Assembly: GCA_946612455.1 (NCBI GenBank)
Contig: CAMOER010000044.1
Span: 1-19,457, forward strand
Direction of reading: 5' to 3'
Origin: UBA3305 sp002373555
GTDB taxonomy: Bacteria > Bacillota > Clostridia > Lachnospirales > Lachnospiraceae
DNA length: 19,457 bases
Shown here: one piece after another, positions 1 to 6,669 of the stretch
Numbering within the stretch: position 1 is the first letter of the stretch
Layout: every line of letters starts with the position of its first letter
The notes under the pieces: model-generated
Seen by the model: only the letters and a program-made list of their open reading frames with translations
Databases searched by the model: none
Told to the model about the DNA's origin: nothing
Made by a program: the position numbers and the translations under genes

Positions 1-66
1 ATCCAAGAGCACCTCTCACCATTTCCAACTGACGATATCTTTACTCCGTCCGGAAGGGGGATTCAT

Positions 67-95
67 TTGCAGAAACAGCCGGAACAGGATATGAT
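67..95 (+). promoter_or_regulatory. Sigma-70 promoter of the alpha/beta hydrolase gene
   Basis: A -35 TTGCAG (67-72) and a -10 TATGAT (90-95) are separated by exactly 17 bp, and the hydrolase start codon lies about 40 bp downstream. Four of six bases match the consensus in each box region. Seen directly in sequence; promoter function is inferred. Confidence 0.55.
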
Positions 96-136
96 AGGAA
101 TACCTGCATGGAAATCGACGGGAGATAAACGGATTT

Positions 137-838
137 ATGAGAAGAAAGATCCTTGGAATGATCATAATGGTACTTGCTGTGATGGCTGCCGGCAGCGCAG
201 CTTATGTGATGAATTATTACCACACTTCGGAGGATGCGCTTACGTATCTGAAGGATCCGGAAGACAGTATTGATATCACTGAGACCGGCGATGGTCTGCT
301 GCTGGATGGCCCGGGAACGGATACCGCGCTGATCTTCTACCCGGGCGGGAAAGTGGAGTATACAGCCTATGCGCCGCTGCTTGGCCGGCTGGCGGAATCC
401 GGTGTGGACTGCTTTCTGGTAAAGATGCCGGGAAACCTGGCGATATTCGGCGTTGATAAAGCTTCCGGGATCATGACAAAGTATGATTATGATCACTGGT
501 ATCTCGGCGGGCATTCGCTCGGCGGCGTGATGGCAGCTTCTTTTGCCGGGAAAAATGATCTGGATGGTCTGATCCTGCTGGCGGCGTATCCTGCTGCGGA
601 AGTGGATGAAAGATCCATTGAGATCTGGGGCAGCGAGGACGGCGTTCTGAACATGGACAAGCTTGCGGAGGGGGATCCGTATTTTGAAACAGCACCGGAG
701 AAGGTGATCCTCGACGGCGGCAATCACGCGCAGTTCGGCAATTACGGAGCGCAGAAAGGTGACGGTACAGCGCGGATCACCCGCGAAGAACAGCAGGCGG
801 AAGCTGTGAAGGCAATACTGGAATTTACAGAGGAATAG
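137..838 (+). CDS. Membrane-anchored alpha/beta hydrolase
   Basis: A 233-aa protein of the alpha/beta hydrolase fold, resembling the short single-domain family with no lid. Residues 5-25 form one hydrophobic segment after a basic start, so it is probably anchored in the membrane or exported with the body outside the cell; there is no lipobox cysteine. The nucleophile elbow GHSLGG puts the catalytic serine at Ser127, the likely acid is Asp168 in GSEDG, and the likely histidine is His197 in GGNHAQFG, so the triad looks complete. The FYPGG stretch near 67-71 suits the oxyanion-hole strand. The ATG at 137 follows GGAG at 121-124 with a rather long 12-nt spacing; an internal ATG at 158 is a less likely alternative. 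The gene has its own promoter and is convergent with the AraC-type regulator. The substrate cannot be told from the sequence; an esterase or small carboxylester hydrolase is plausible. Confidence 0.85.
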   Translation: MRRKILGMIIMVLAVMAAGSAAYVMNYYHTSEDALTYLKDPEDSIDITETGDGLLLDGPGTDTALIFYPGGKVEYTAYAPLLGRLAESGVDCFLVKMPGNLAIFGVDKASGIMTKYDYDHWYLGGHSLGGVMAASFAGKNDLDGLILLAAYPAAEVDERSIEIWGSEDGVLNMDKLAEGDPYFETAPEKVILDGGNHAQFGNYGAQKGDGTARITREEQQAEAVKAILEFTEE

Positions 839-898
839 GAGCCCACCAGGGGACAGAGAGAAGGTGCAGCTGATGGACCGGATGCGCGGAGACCAGTA

Positions 899-919
899 AG
901 GGGCGGTTTTTCCGCCCCT
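899..919. terminator. Hairpin between convergent genes, possible terminator
   Basis: A perfect 8-bp stem AGGGGCGG / CCGCCCCT encloses a loop of five T. It sits exactly at the stop codon of the minus-strand regulator and 60 bp after the hydrolase stop. It lacks a clear T-tract on either strand, so termination is only suggested by its position between two convergent genes. Confidence 0.4.
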
Positions 920-2040
920 CACTTCCGGTATTCCGCCGGCGTCATGCCGGTCATGGCCCGGAACTGCTTGATAAAATGGCTCTGGGAGCCGAAGCCCAGA
1001 CGGTAAGCGATATCGCTGCAGGAAAGATCCGTATTCTTCAGGAAAAAACACGCCCGTTCCATTTTGGACCGGCGTATTTTTTCTTTTACGGACATGCCGG
1101 TCTCGGATTTGAAACGGTGCTGCAGCGTGGAGATACTGACCATGCAGTACGCAGCGACATCCTCCACGGAAAGCTGTGCATAGATATGCTCCCGGATCCG
1201 CATGATCGCCTGGTTGACCAGGGGGGAGTAGCGCTCATCCATGTACTGGCTGACATAGCGCGTAAAATCATAGAGCATGCGCAGCATGCCGGACTGATAA
1301 GCTGCCACGGACCGGTATCCTGCGGATTCGGACAGATACATATCCACGAGCGGCGTCAGATCCGTGATCGGGACCCGGGACTGCTGGGCACTGTGGTAGG
1401 TCTTTGCGAGATTGAACTGGAAGACGGTCCTGGCCGTCTGCATGTCCGGCATCACATCATCCAGATACTGAAGATAGCTTCCGGAATGCAGGTAAGCATC
1501 CAGCCGGGTTCTGTCGCCGGTCATGACGCAGAGGAAAAGCTCGTCAAAGCTCTGCAGCTCTACATCGGAGTAATCATTTTTATACATCTGTCTGGCGGCA
1601 AATGCTTCCGTATAGGCATCCTCTTTATCGATGAGAGGCCTCCCGCTTCCGTACAGGAGGGAGACGACATACCGGGAAATGTTCAGGAATCCTTTTCCGG
1701 TATGCTCGGGAATGCCTTCATAGGCGAAGAGGGGATTCCGGCCTGTCTGGACCGGCCCGAGCAGAATGCTGTCATCCTGTCCGGGAATACAGCACCAGCA
1801 GGAGCCGTTCCCGTCCAGAAGAAGCTCGGCAGGATCCGCCGGGCCGCTCCCGGCACATTTGTCCAGGATGGAGCCGGCATCCGCCAGGTACATTTTTGTC
1901 TGCCGTGTCCCGCCGGCGTAAAAGAGCTTCCGCAGCTTTCCGGAACGGTCAAAAATACCGGCAGGGATCCTGAAGGAATCATAGAACATCTGAAGGACTG
2001 CATCCGAATCAAGTGTTATTTCCATCTCTTCTTCTTTCAT
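919..2040 (-). CDS. AraC-family transcriptional regulator
   Basis: A regulator of about 373 aa. The last ~100 residues form the AraC/XylS DNA-binding domain with two helix-turn-helix units: the first around LSVEDVAAYCMVSISTLQHRF, the second ending in the signature region IAYRLGFGSQSHFIKQF followed by GMTPAEYRK. The N-terminal ~260 residues show no familiar sugar-binding cupin and may be a ligand-sensing domain. The frame stays open up to an ATG at 2115, but that start has no ribosome site and would put a 32-bp perfect inverted repeat and a TATAAT box inside the coding region, so I prefer the ATG at 2040 (2025 is also possible, preceded by a purine-rich AAGAAGAG). It is transcribed away from the SDR/flavoenzyme/PheST-like operon, the usual arrangement for a dedicated activator, so it probably controls that operon and perhaps itself. 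The inducer is unknown. Confidence 0.85.
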   Translation of the reverse strand: MKEEEMEITLDSDAVLQMFYDSFRIPAGIFDRSGKLRKLFYAGGTRQTKMYLADAGSILDKCAGSGPADPAELLLDGNGSCWCCIPGQDDSILLGPVQTGRNPLFAYEGIPEHTGKGFLNISRYVVSLLYGSGRPLIDKEDAYTEAFAARQMYKNDYSDVELQSFDELFLCVMTGDRTRLDAYLHSGSYLQYLDDVMPDMQTARTVFQFNLAKTYHSAQQSRVPITDLTPLVDMYLSESAGYRSVAAYQSGMLRMLYDFTRYVSQYMDERYSPLVNQAIMRIREHIYAQLSVEDVAAYCMVSISTLQHRFKSETGMSVKEKIRRSKMERACFFLKNTDLSCSDIAYRLGFGSQSHFIKQFRAMTGMTPAEYRK

Positions 2041-2061
2041 CCGTAGATCAGACCATGGTTG

Positions 2062-2093
2062 AATCTGCAGAAAATGACGGTTTTCTGCAGATT
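2062..2093. promoter_or_regulatory. 32-bp perfect inverted repeat, probable operator
   Basis: Two 13-bp arms (2062-2074, core CTGCAGAAAA, and 2081-2093, core TTTTCTGCAG) are exact reverse complements around a 6-bp spacer. The repeat lies between the regulator start (2040) and the operon start (2192), about 55-60 bp upstream of the likely operon -10 box and next to a minus-strand TATAAT (2095-2100). This is where a divergent activator would bind to switch on the operon and limit its own expression. The repeat is seen; the binding protein is inferred. Confidence 0.6.
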
Positions 2094-2094
2094 T

Positions 2095-2100
2095 ATTATA
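2095..2100 (-). promoter_or_regulatory. Candidate -10 box of the AraC-type regulator gene
   Basis: On the minus strand this reads TATAAT, a perfect -10 box, about 55 bp upstream of the preferred start at 2040. No good -35 box is present at 16-18 bp. Transcription would begin inside the 32-bp inverted repeat, which would fit autorepression. Confidence 0.4.
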
Positions 2101-2132
2101 TCCTGAAAATGTCATGATGGCTATAGTAATAG

Positions 2133-2138
2133 TATAAA
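2133..2138 (+). promoter_or_regulatory. Candidate -10 box of the SDR/flavoenzyme operon
   Basis: TATAAA lies 54 bp upstream of the SDR start codon; TATAGT at 2122-2127 is an alternative. Neither has a recognisable -35 box (the hexamer at 17 bp is TGTCAT), as expected of a promoter that needs an activator such as the divergent AraC-type protein. Position and function are inferred. Confidence 0.35.
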
Positions 2139-2143
2139 ATTAT

Positions 2144-2164
2144 CGGAAATGTAAAACGTTTCCG
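2144..2164. promoter_or_regulatory. 21-bp inverted repeat downstream of the operon promoter
   Basis: The arms CGGAAA (2144-2149) and TTTCCG (2159-2164) are exact reverse complements around a 9-bp AT-rich spacer, between the candidate -10 box and the SDR ribosome site. It could be a second operator or a short leader hairpin. It differs in sequence from the larger upstream repeat, so a different protein might bind it. Confidence 0.4.
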
Positions 2165-2191
2165 CTGGAGAGAAGATGAGGAGGGACCACA

Positions 2192-3181
2192 ATGGAAAAA
2201 TGTCTTGAAGGAAAAGTTGCAATCGTATCCGGATCCGGACAGGGAATCGGCAAGGGAATTGCCATCGGACTCGCAAGGCTCGGGGCGAAGGTCCTGACCA
2301 ATAACAGAAAGCCGAACGGCCTTTCCGCACAGAAATACCGCAAGGAAGATATGCCCGAAGAAGACTGGGCAGAGTTCTGCAGACTGAAAGGCGATGCGGA
2401 AGGCACTGCGAACGTGATCCTCGCCGAAGGCGGCGAAGCGAAACCCTTCTACGGCGACTGCTCGAACTGGAAGACAGCAGAGGAAATGGTGAAGACCGCC
2501 GTTGATACCTGGGGCCGGATCGACATCATCGTGAATTCCGCGGCCGGCATGGGCACCGGCGATATCGCCACAATGGATGAAGCGAACTGGGATCTGTTCA
2601 TGGGCAGCCGTGCAAAAGGTGCTGTCGCGCTGATGCATTTCGCCCTTCCTTATATGAAAGAGCAGGGATACGGCAGGATCATCAACGTTTCCAGCGATGC
2701 CTGGACCGGTCTTGCGAACAATGACGGCTACAGTGCATCCACCGCTTCCATGGTCGGTCTGACCTGGGCGGCCGCCAAGGAACTTGATCAGTTCGGTATT
2801 ACCGTGAACTGCATCTGCCCGCAGGGCGAATCCCCTTCGCATGCGGTCGAATACAACGCACTGATCCGGCAGATCACCGCAGCCGGACATGCACCGGATC
2901 CGAAGGTACTGGCAGTCGTGGAAGCAGACCACGGCGATCCCGCGAATCTCGCACCGTTCTGCGCAGTGCTGTGTCTGGATGACTATATCAACGGATCGAT
3001 TTTCTCGATCAAATCCTCGGGCAGATTCCAGGCGTATACACAGCCCGAGCTCGGAAAGATGATCACGAACGGGGACAAAGGCCCCTGGTGGGATGTGGAA
3101 GAACTGCGGAAGGCTGTGAAGGAAGACATGCTGGGACCCGATTACAAAGCGCCGGGCAAGGCTTACGGCTGGGGAAGATAA
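2192..3181 (+). CDS. Short-chain dehydrogenase/reductase-family protein with altered active site
   Basis: A 329-aa member of the SDR superfamily with a Rossmann fold. The dinucleotide-binding motif GSGQGIG is at residues 14-20, the second structural motif VNSAAG is near 114-119, and the tail after 210 is longer than in classical 250-aa SDRs. Ser167/Ser168 and Tyr180 of the catalytic centre are present, but the lysine four residues after the tyrosine is Thr184 (YSAST instead of YxxxK), and the Asn of the usual tetrad aligns with Arg140. Both changes are clear in the DNA. It may therefore bind a dinucleotide without normal alcohol/ketone chemistry, or use a different proton relay. AGGAGG at 2179-2184 fixes the start. 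It is first in an operon, 10 bp ahead of the flavoenzyme gene. Pairing of SDR and enoate-reductase genes is known from bile-acid and fatty/aromatic acid reduction pathways, but no substrate can be named. Confidence 0.85.
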   Translation: MEKCLEGKVAIVSGSGQGIGKGIAIGLARLGAKVLTNNRKPNGLSAQKYRKEDMPEEDWAEFCRLKGDAEGTANVILAEGGEAKPFYGDCSNWKTAEEMVKTAVDTWGRIDIIVNSAAGMGTGDIATMDEANWDLFMGSRAKGAVALMHFALPYMKEQGYGRIINVSSDAWTGLANNDGYSASTASMVGLTWAAAKELDQFGITVNCICPQGESPSHAVEYNALIRQITAAGHAPDPKVLAVVEADHGDPANLAPFCAVLCLDDYINGSIFSIKSSGRFQAYTQPELGKMITNGDKGPWWDVEELRKAVKEDMLGPDYKAPGKAYGWGR

Positions 3182-3191
3182 GGAGAGCATC

Positions 3192-5183
3192 ATGGGAGAA
3201 TTCAGGAAATTACTGGAAAGAGCGAAGATGGGCCCGCTGACACTCGAGAACAGGCTCATCATGGCGCCGATGGGATCGCTGAACGCCGATTCCAACGGCT
3301 ATATCACGGATAATGCACTGCGGTTTTACAGAGACCAGGCAAAAGGCGGCCTCTCCATGGTCATCGTGGAATGTACCGCCACGGATGACGACCTCTCCAG
3401 AGGCGAGGACAACGTCATGTGCCTGTATGACAACGGCCAGATCACCGGCATGGCCAGACTGGCTTCCACCATCAAGGATCAGGGCGCAGTGGCGATCCTG
3501 CAGCTCTGTCATATCGGACACCAGCTGTCGCTCGCGGACCGCAAGGAATCCCTGGGGCCGTCCACGATGTTTGAGATGCAGGGCGGCATCCGTCCGTTCC
3601 CGATCCGCGGACTGACGATCCCGGAGATCAACCAGATCATCAATGATTTCGGACAGGCGGCGTGGCGCGCCAAGATGGCCGGCTTTGACGGCATCGAGAT
3701 CCACGGTGCGATCGGCCATCTGATCAATATGTTCTGCTCGCCGCAGTACAATCACAGAACGGACAAATACGGCGGCAGCCCGGAGAACCGGATCCGCTTC
3801 ATGGTCGAGATCATCGAAGCATGTCAGAAGACCTGCGGCAAGAGCTTCCCGATCATCGGCCGCATCTGCCCGGATTCCTTCGATCCCGTGGATATTTCCA
3901 TCGAGGAAGGCATCATTCACGCGAAGGAGCTGGAGAAGACCGGCATCGTGGCGCTGCATCTGGTCGGCGGCGATTCCAACAATGTCCGCGTGATCAACGC
4001 GCAGTATGACAAACGCGGCGATTACATTCCGTCCGCGAAAGCCATCAAGGATGCGGGCGTGAAGATCCCGATCATTCTGGACGGCGGATTTACCACCCCG
4101 GAATTTGCCGAGGAAACGCTGGAAGCCGGCATCGCCGATTTCATCGGTATCGGAAGACCCGCGCTGGCGGATCCCGCTTGGATCAAAAAGATCAAAGCCG
4201 GAAAGCGGGATGATATCGTTCCCTGCATCCGCTGCACGATGGGCTGTGTCGGAACGATCGAGGGCTTCAATGCCGCGATCGGTCTCCGCTGTTCCGTCAA
4301 CCCGCTCTGCAACACTTCGAATTTCCGGAAAGTAGAGCCGGCGGAAGAAAAGAAGAAGATCTGCGTGATCGGCGGCGGTCCGGCCGGTATGGAAGCGGCC
4401 CGCGTTGCATCGCTCCGCGGCCATGATGTCACGCTCTATGAAAAACGCAGGCTTGGCGGAACGATGCATGAAGCCGCATTTTCCGACGATCTGAAGAGCG
4501 ATATTAAGATCCTGATCGATTACTATGTGCGGCAGATGAAAGTCCGCGGCGTGAAAGTGATCGAAGAGGAGGCGACGGCGGAAAAGATCGCTGCCGGCGG
4601 ATACGATGCCGTGATCGTTGCTGTCGGCGCTAAGCCGGTGGTGACAAAATACGAGAAGCAGAATGACCTGCAGGTGCACAGCATTTACGATTACTGCAAA
4701 TCGCCCGAAAGCTATGATCTCGGAGAACGCGTCCTGATCGCGGGCGGCTGCTTCATGAATCTGGAAGTCGCCCAGTCCCTGCTGAGAGCCGGAAAGAAGG
4801 TGACGGTCGCGTCCAGACGCGGCGGCGGAATGATGGGCGTGATGGAGATCGGAAACGACAACTCCTCGCCGCAGCAGCAGCGCCTGATGATCATCAATGC
4901 GGAAAAGGGAATCCGCTATAAACTCGGAAAAGACGTGGCAGCCGTATCGGCGGAGGGCGTCACGCTGAAGGATCTGAGAACAAAGAATGAGGAACTCGTA
5001 CCCTGCGACAGCATGCTGATCTGCCGCGGTTATACCGGCAATGCGAAGTTTGCTGACGAACTCCGTGCGCTCGATCTGGATGTGTACGAGATCGGTGACG
5101 GCACCATGAAGATCCGCTGCAATGAGAAGAGAAATATCGGCGATGCCATTCTGGAAGGCTGGCAGGTCGGGAACCGCATCTGA
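3192..5183 (+). CDS. NADH:flavin oxidoreductase / 2-enoate reductase-type iron-sulfur flavoenzyme
   Basis: A 663-aa protein with the domain order of 2,4-dienoyl-CoA reductase, 2-enoate reductase and BaiCD/BaiH: an N-terminal old-yellow-enzyme TIM barrel for FMN (about 1-335), a 4Fe-4S cluster site with Cys345, Cys348, Cys352 and Cys367, then an FAD/NAD(P)H two-dinucleotide-binding module starting with GGGPAG at 394-399. The length matches that family. Electrons would pass from NAD(P)H through FAD and the cluster to FMN, which normally reduces a carbon-carbon double bond. The active-site stretch H171-GAIGHLIN differs from the OYE pattern H-x-x-N-x-Y: His171 is kept, but the Asn position is Ile174 and the proton-donor Tyr position is His176. 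The following NHRTDKYGGSPENR region is typical. The ribosome site AAGGAG overlaps the end of the SDR gene, so the two are co-translated. The substrate is unknown; an alpha,beta-unsaturated acid or ring is the family expectation. Confidence 0.9.
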   Translation: MGEFRKLLERAKMGPLTLENRLIMAPMGSLNADSNGYITDNALRFYRDQAKGGLSMVIVECTATDDDLSRGEDNVMCLYDNGQITGMARLASTIKDQGAVAILQLCHIGHQLSLADRKESLGPSTMFEMQGGIRPFPIRGLTIPEINQIINDFGQAAWRAKMAGFDGIEIHGAIGHLINMFCSPQYNHRTDKYGGSPENRIRFMVEIIEACQKTCGKSFPIIGRICPDSFDPVDISIEEGIIHAKELEKTGIVALHLVGGDSNNVRVINAQYDKRGDYIPSAKAIKDAGVKIPIILDGGFTTPEFAEETLEAGIADFIGIGRPALADPAWIKKIKAGKRDDIVPCIRCTMGCVGTIEGFNAAIGLRCSVNPLCNTSNFRKVEPAEEKKKICVIGGGPAGMEAARVASLRGHDVTLYEKRRLGGTMHEAAFSDDLKSDIKILIDYYVRQMKVRGVKVIEEEATAEKIAAGGYDAVIVAVGAKPVVTKYEKQNDLQVHSIYDYCKSPESYDLGERVLIAGGCFMNLEVAQSLLRAGKKVTVASRRGGGMMGVMEIGNDNSSPQQQRLMIINAEKGIRYKLGKDVAAVSAEGVTLKDLRTKNEELVPCDSMLICRGYTGNAKFADELRALDLDVYEIGDGTMKIRCNEKRNIGDAILEGWQVGNRI

Positions 5184-5202
5184 TCGGGGAAGGAGGAAAT
5201 GA

Positions 5203-6576
5203 ATGATGAAAAACATGACGAAACATCCCTTAAGGATCACTGCGGATGCGCTCAAAAGATCGTTCGCACTGGCGGGCTTTACATTATATGACAACGGCGC
5301 TTTCCCGGAACTGGAGAAGACGGAAGTGAATGTTCCGGTCTTCGAAAAGCCGGCAGCGGCAAAACCGGTGCTTCTGGTAAACGGAGAGTACGCTCTGCGG
5401 ACACAGATCCTGCCGTTCCTGCTGCCGAAGGTCGCGGGAAACGGACAGGCGCTCGCGGCGGCGTTCGGCAAGATCTTTGATGCTGCGGATGAAGCATACC
5501 CGGCACACAGCATGGCTGAAGGCGTGATCGCATCACAGATGAATCTGTACGATCTCGGCGTGCTGTGGAAGAAGATCGTAAGAGGGGCTTTCGGCGCGGC
5601 GTATGACGCGGAACTGGTCAGCATCGGAGAGACCGTGAAGCAGTCCGACATGGCTTCCTGGGGAACGAATGCGATGAGCGAGAATACGCTCGCGGAGCCG
5701 GTGACGTGGGAGATCCGTGTGACGGAGCCGGAAGGCGGATCATTCACGCTCGGTTATTTCGGGACGATGACCTGGCTTGGCGAAGCGCTGCTGGCATTCA
5801 AGGATCCGGCAGCCGCCAGATATGCATTTTCGATCGATATCGATCAGGCCGCCTGCCGGTGGCTGGGGCTCGCTTCCAGAGAGGAGCTGTTCTGCAATGC
5901 GCAGGAGTTCCTTGCGAAGTTTGAGGACAGCACGGTCTCCGGATCGGAAGCTTTCGAAGACCGCTGCCGGGATGTGCTCCGGACGATGGGCTATACGGAA
6001 GGGTTCGGACCGAAGATCTATCCGGACGGGATCTATAAGAAGATGAATATGATCCAGGATGAATGGGATCTGAACAACAAAGGCGTTCTTCTCACAGAGC
6101 CGCTCGGCGGAAATACGGGCATGCCGACGGTACTGACGCCCGCGATCGAACAGATCCTCTCGGAGAAATGGGCGGCCGGCGAGCAGTCTGCCAGAGCCTT
6201 CGAAGTATCGCATATCTTCATGCCGAAAGCCGGTGCCGCACCGATCGAAAAGCTGGCGCTTTCCTTCGGCGCCTATGGTGACGGCATGGATCTAAAGACC
6301 TTTATCGCCGAGGTCGGGGATTTCCTGACGAAGATCGGCAATAAGAATCATTTCTACGTGCCGACGGATATGGCGATCGCTTACAAAAAGGGCGAATGCA
6401 GGCTCATTCTCGATGAGAAGATGCGCTATCTGGACGGCAATTTCGGCGGGATCAGCGAGATCGCGGAAGCGAATTTCGGCATCGGAACGCATGCCTTCAT
6501 GGCGAACCTGGAGCTGAATGCGCTGGAGAAGAAGGCCGCGGAAGAGTACGGCTATATCGCTCCGGAACTGAGATAA
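5203..6576 (+). CDS. PheS-like/PheT-like fusion: degenerate phenylalanyl-tRNA synthetase paralogue
   Basis: A 457-aa protein I read as two class II synthetase cores in one chain. Residues 8-45 match PheS motif 1 (HPLRITADALKRSFALAGF compared with HPVTRTIDRIESFFGELGF of E. coli PheS). Residues 64-130 match motif 2 and the following strand (ALRTQ for LRTQT, NLYDLGVLWKKIVRGAFG for the SFTNLKGTLHDFLRNFF region), and 207-240 match motif 3. Residues 249-440 match the PheT B6-B7 core, including a GYTE segment, FEVSHIFMP (PheT lFEiGrvF) and a C-terminal strand-rich part ending AFMANLELNAL. The motif 2 arginine is Asp93 and the motif 3 arginine is Gln215, so ATP-dependent aminoacylation is unlikely. 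The PheS coiled coil and the PheT EMAP-like, B5 and anticodon-binding domains are absent. The start at 5203 follows AAGGAGG; 5206 is an alternative. It is third in the operon, 19 bp after the flavoenzyme. The role is unknown; an amino-acid- or arylacid-binding partner is one guess. Confidence 0.75.
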   Translation: MMKNMTKHPLRITADALKRSFALAGFTLYDNGAFPELEKTEVNVPVFEKPAAAKPVLLVNGEYALRTQILPFLLPKVAGNGQALAAAFGKIFDAADEAYPAHSMAEGVIASQMNLYDLGVLWKKIVRGAFGAAYDAELVSIGETVKQSDMASWGTNAMSENTLAEPVTWEIRVTEPEGGSFTLGYFGTMTWLGEALLAFKDPAAARYAFSIDIDQAACRWLGLASREELFCNAQEFLAKFEDSTVSGSEAFEDRCRDVLRTMGYTEGFGPKIYPDGIYKKMNMIQDEWDLNNKGVLLTEPLGGNTGMPTVLTPAIEQILSEKWAAGEQSARAFEVSHIFMPKAGAAPIEKLALSFGAYGDGMDLKTFIAEVGDFLTKIGNKNHFYVPTDMAIAYKKGECRLILDEKMRYLDGNFGGISEIAEANFGIGTHAFMANLELNALEKKAAEEYGYIAPELR

Positions 6577-6595
6577 AAAGCGGAAGACAGACAAA

Positions 6596-6625
6596 GCGGG
6601 ACAAGAGAGCTGGCCCCTGTCCCGC
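6596..6625 (+). terminator. First hairpin after the operon
   Basis: An 8-bp perfect stem GCGGGACA / TGTCCCGC with a 14-nt loop follows the stop codon of the PheST-like gene by 20 bp. It has no T-tract; it probably stabilises the 3' end or aids the terminator just downstream. Confidence 0.45.
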
Positions 6626-6633
6626 AAGTCAGA

Positions 6634-6662
6634 AGGCAGAGGATTCCTCCTCTGCCTTTTTT
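6634..6662 (+). terminator. Intrinsic terminator of the SDR/flavoenzyme/PheST-like operon
   Basis: A perfect 10-bp stem AGGCAGAGGA / TCCTCTGCCT with a TTCC loop runs directly into six T. This is a textbook rho-independent terminator for the plus strand, lying just before the stop codon of the convergent SGNH hydrolase gene. Confidence 0.9.
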
Positions 6663-6669
6663 GCATGCA

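Noticed and set aside
976..2046. A 356-codon plus-strand open frame opposite the AraC-type regulator
   Set aside because: The minus strand carries an unmistakable AraC helix-turn-helix domain; the plus frame has no recognisable motif and is a shadow.
2192..5183. Assignment of the SDR and flavoenzyme as BaiA and BaiCD of the bile-acid 7-dehydroxylation pathway
   Set aside because: Other bai genes (CoA ligase, CoA transferase, dehydratase, transporter) are absent, the SDR is longer than BaiA and lacks the catalytic lysine, and the third gene has no place in that pathway.
3210..5747. An 845-codon open frame on the minus strand opposite the flavoenzyme and the PheST-like gene
   Set aside because: Its composition (many His, Arg, Asp without domain pattern) is typical of the antisense frame of a GC-rich gene with strong codon bias. 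No ribosome site was seen, and the plus-strand genes have clear motifs and spacing.
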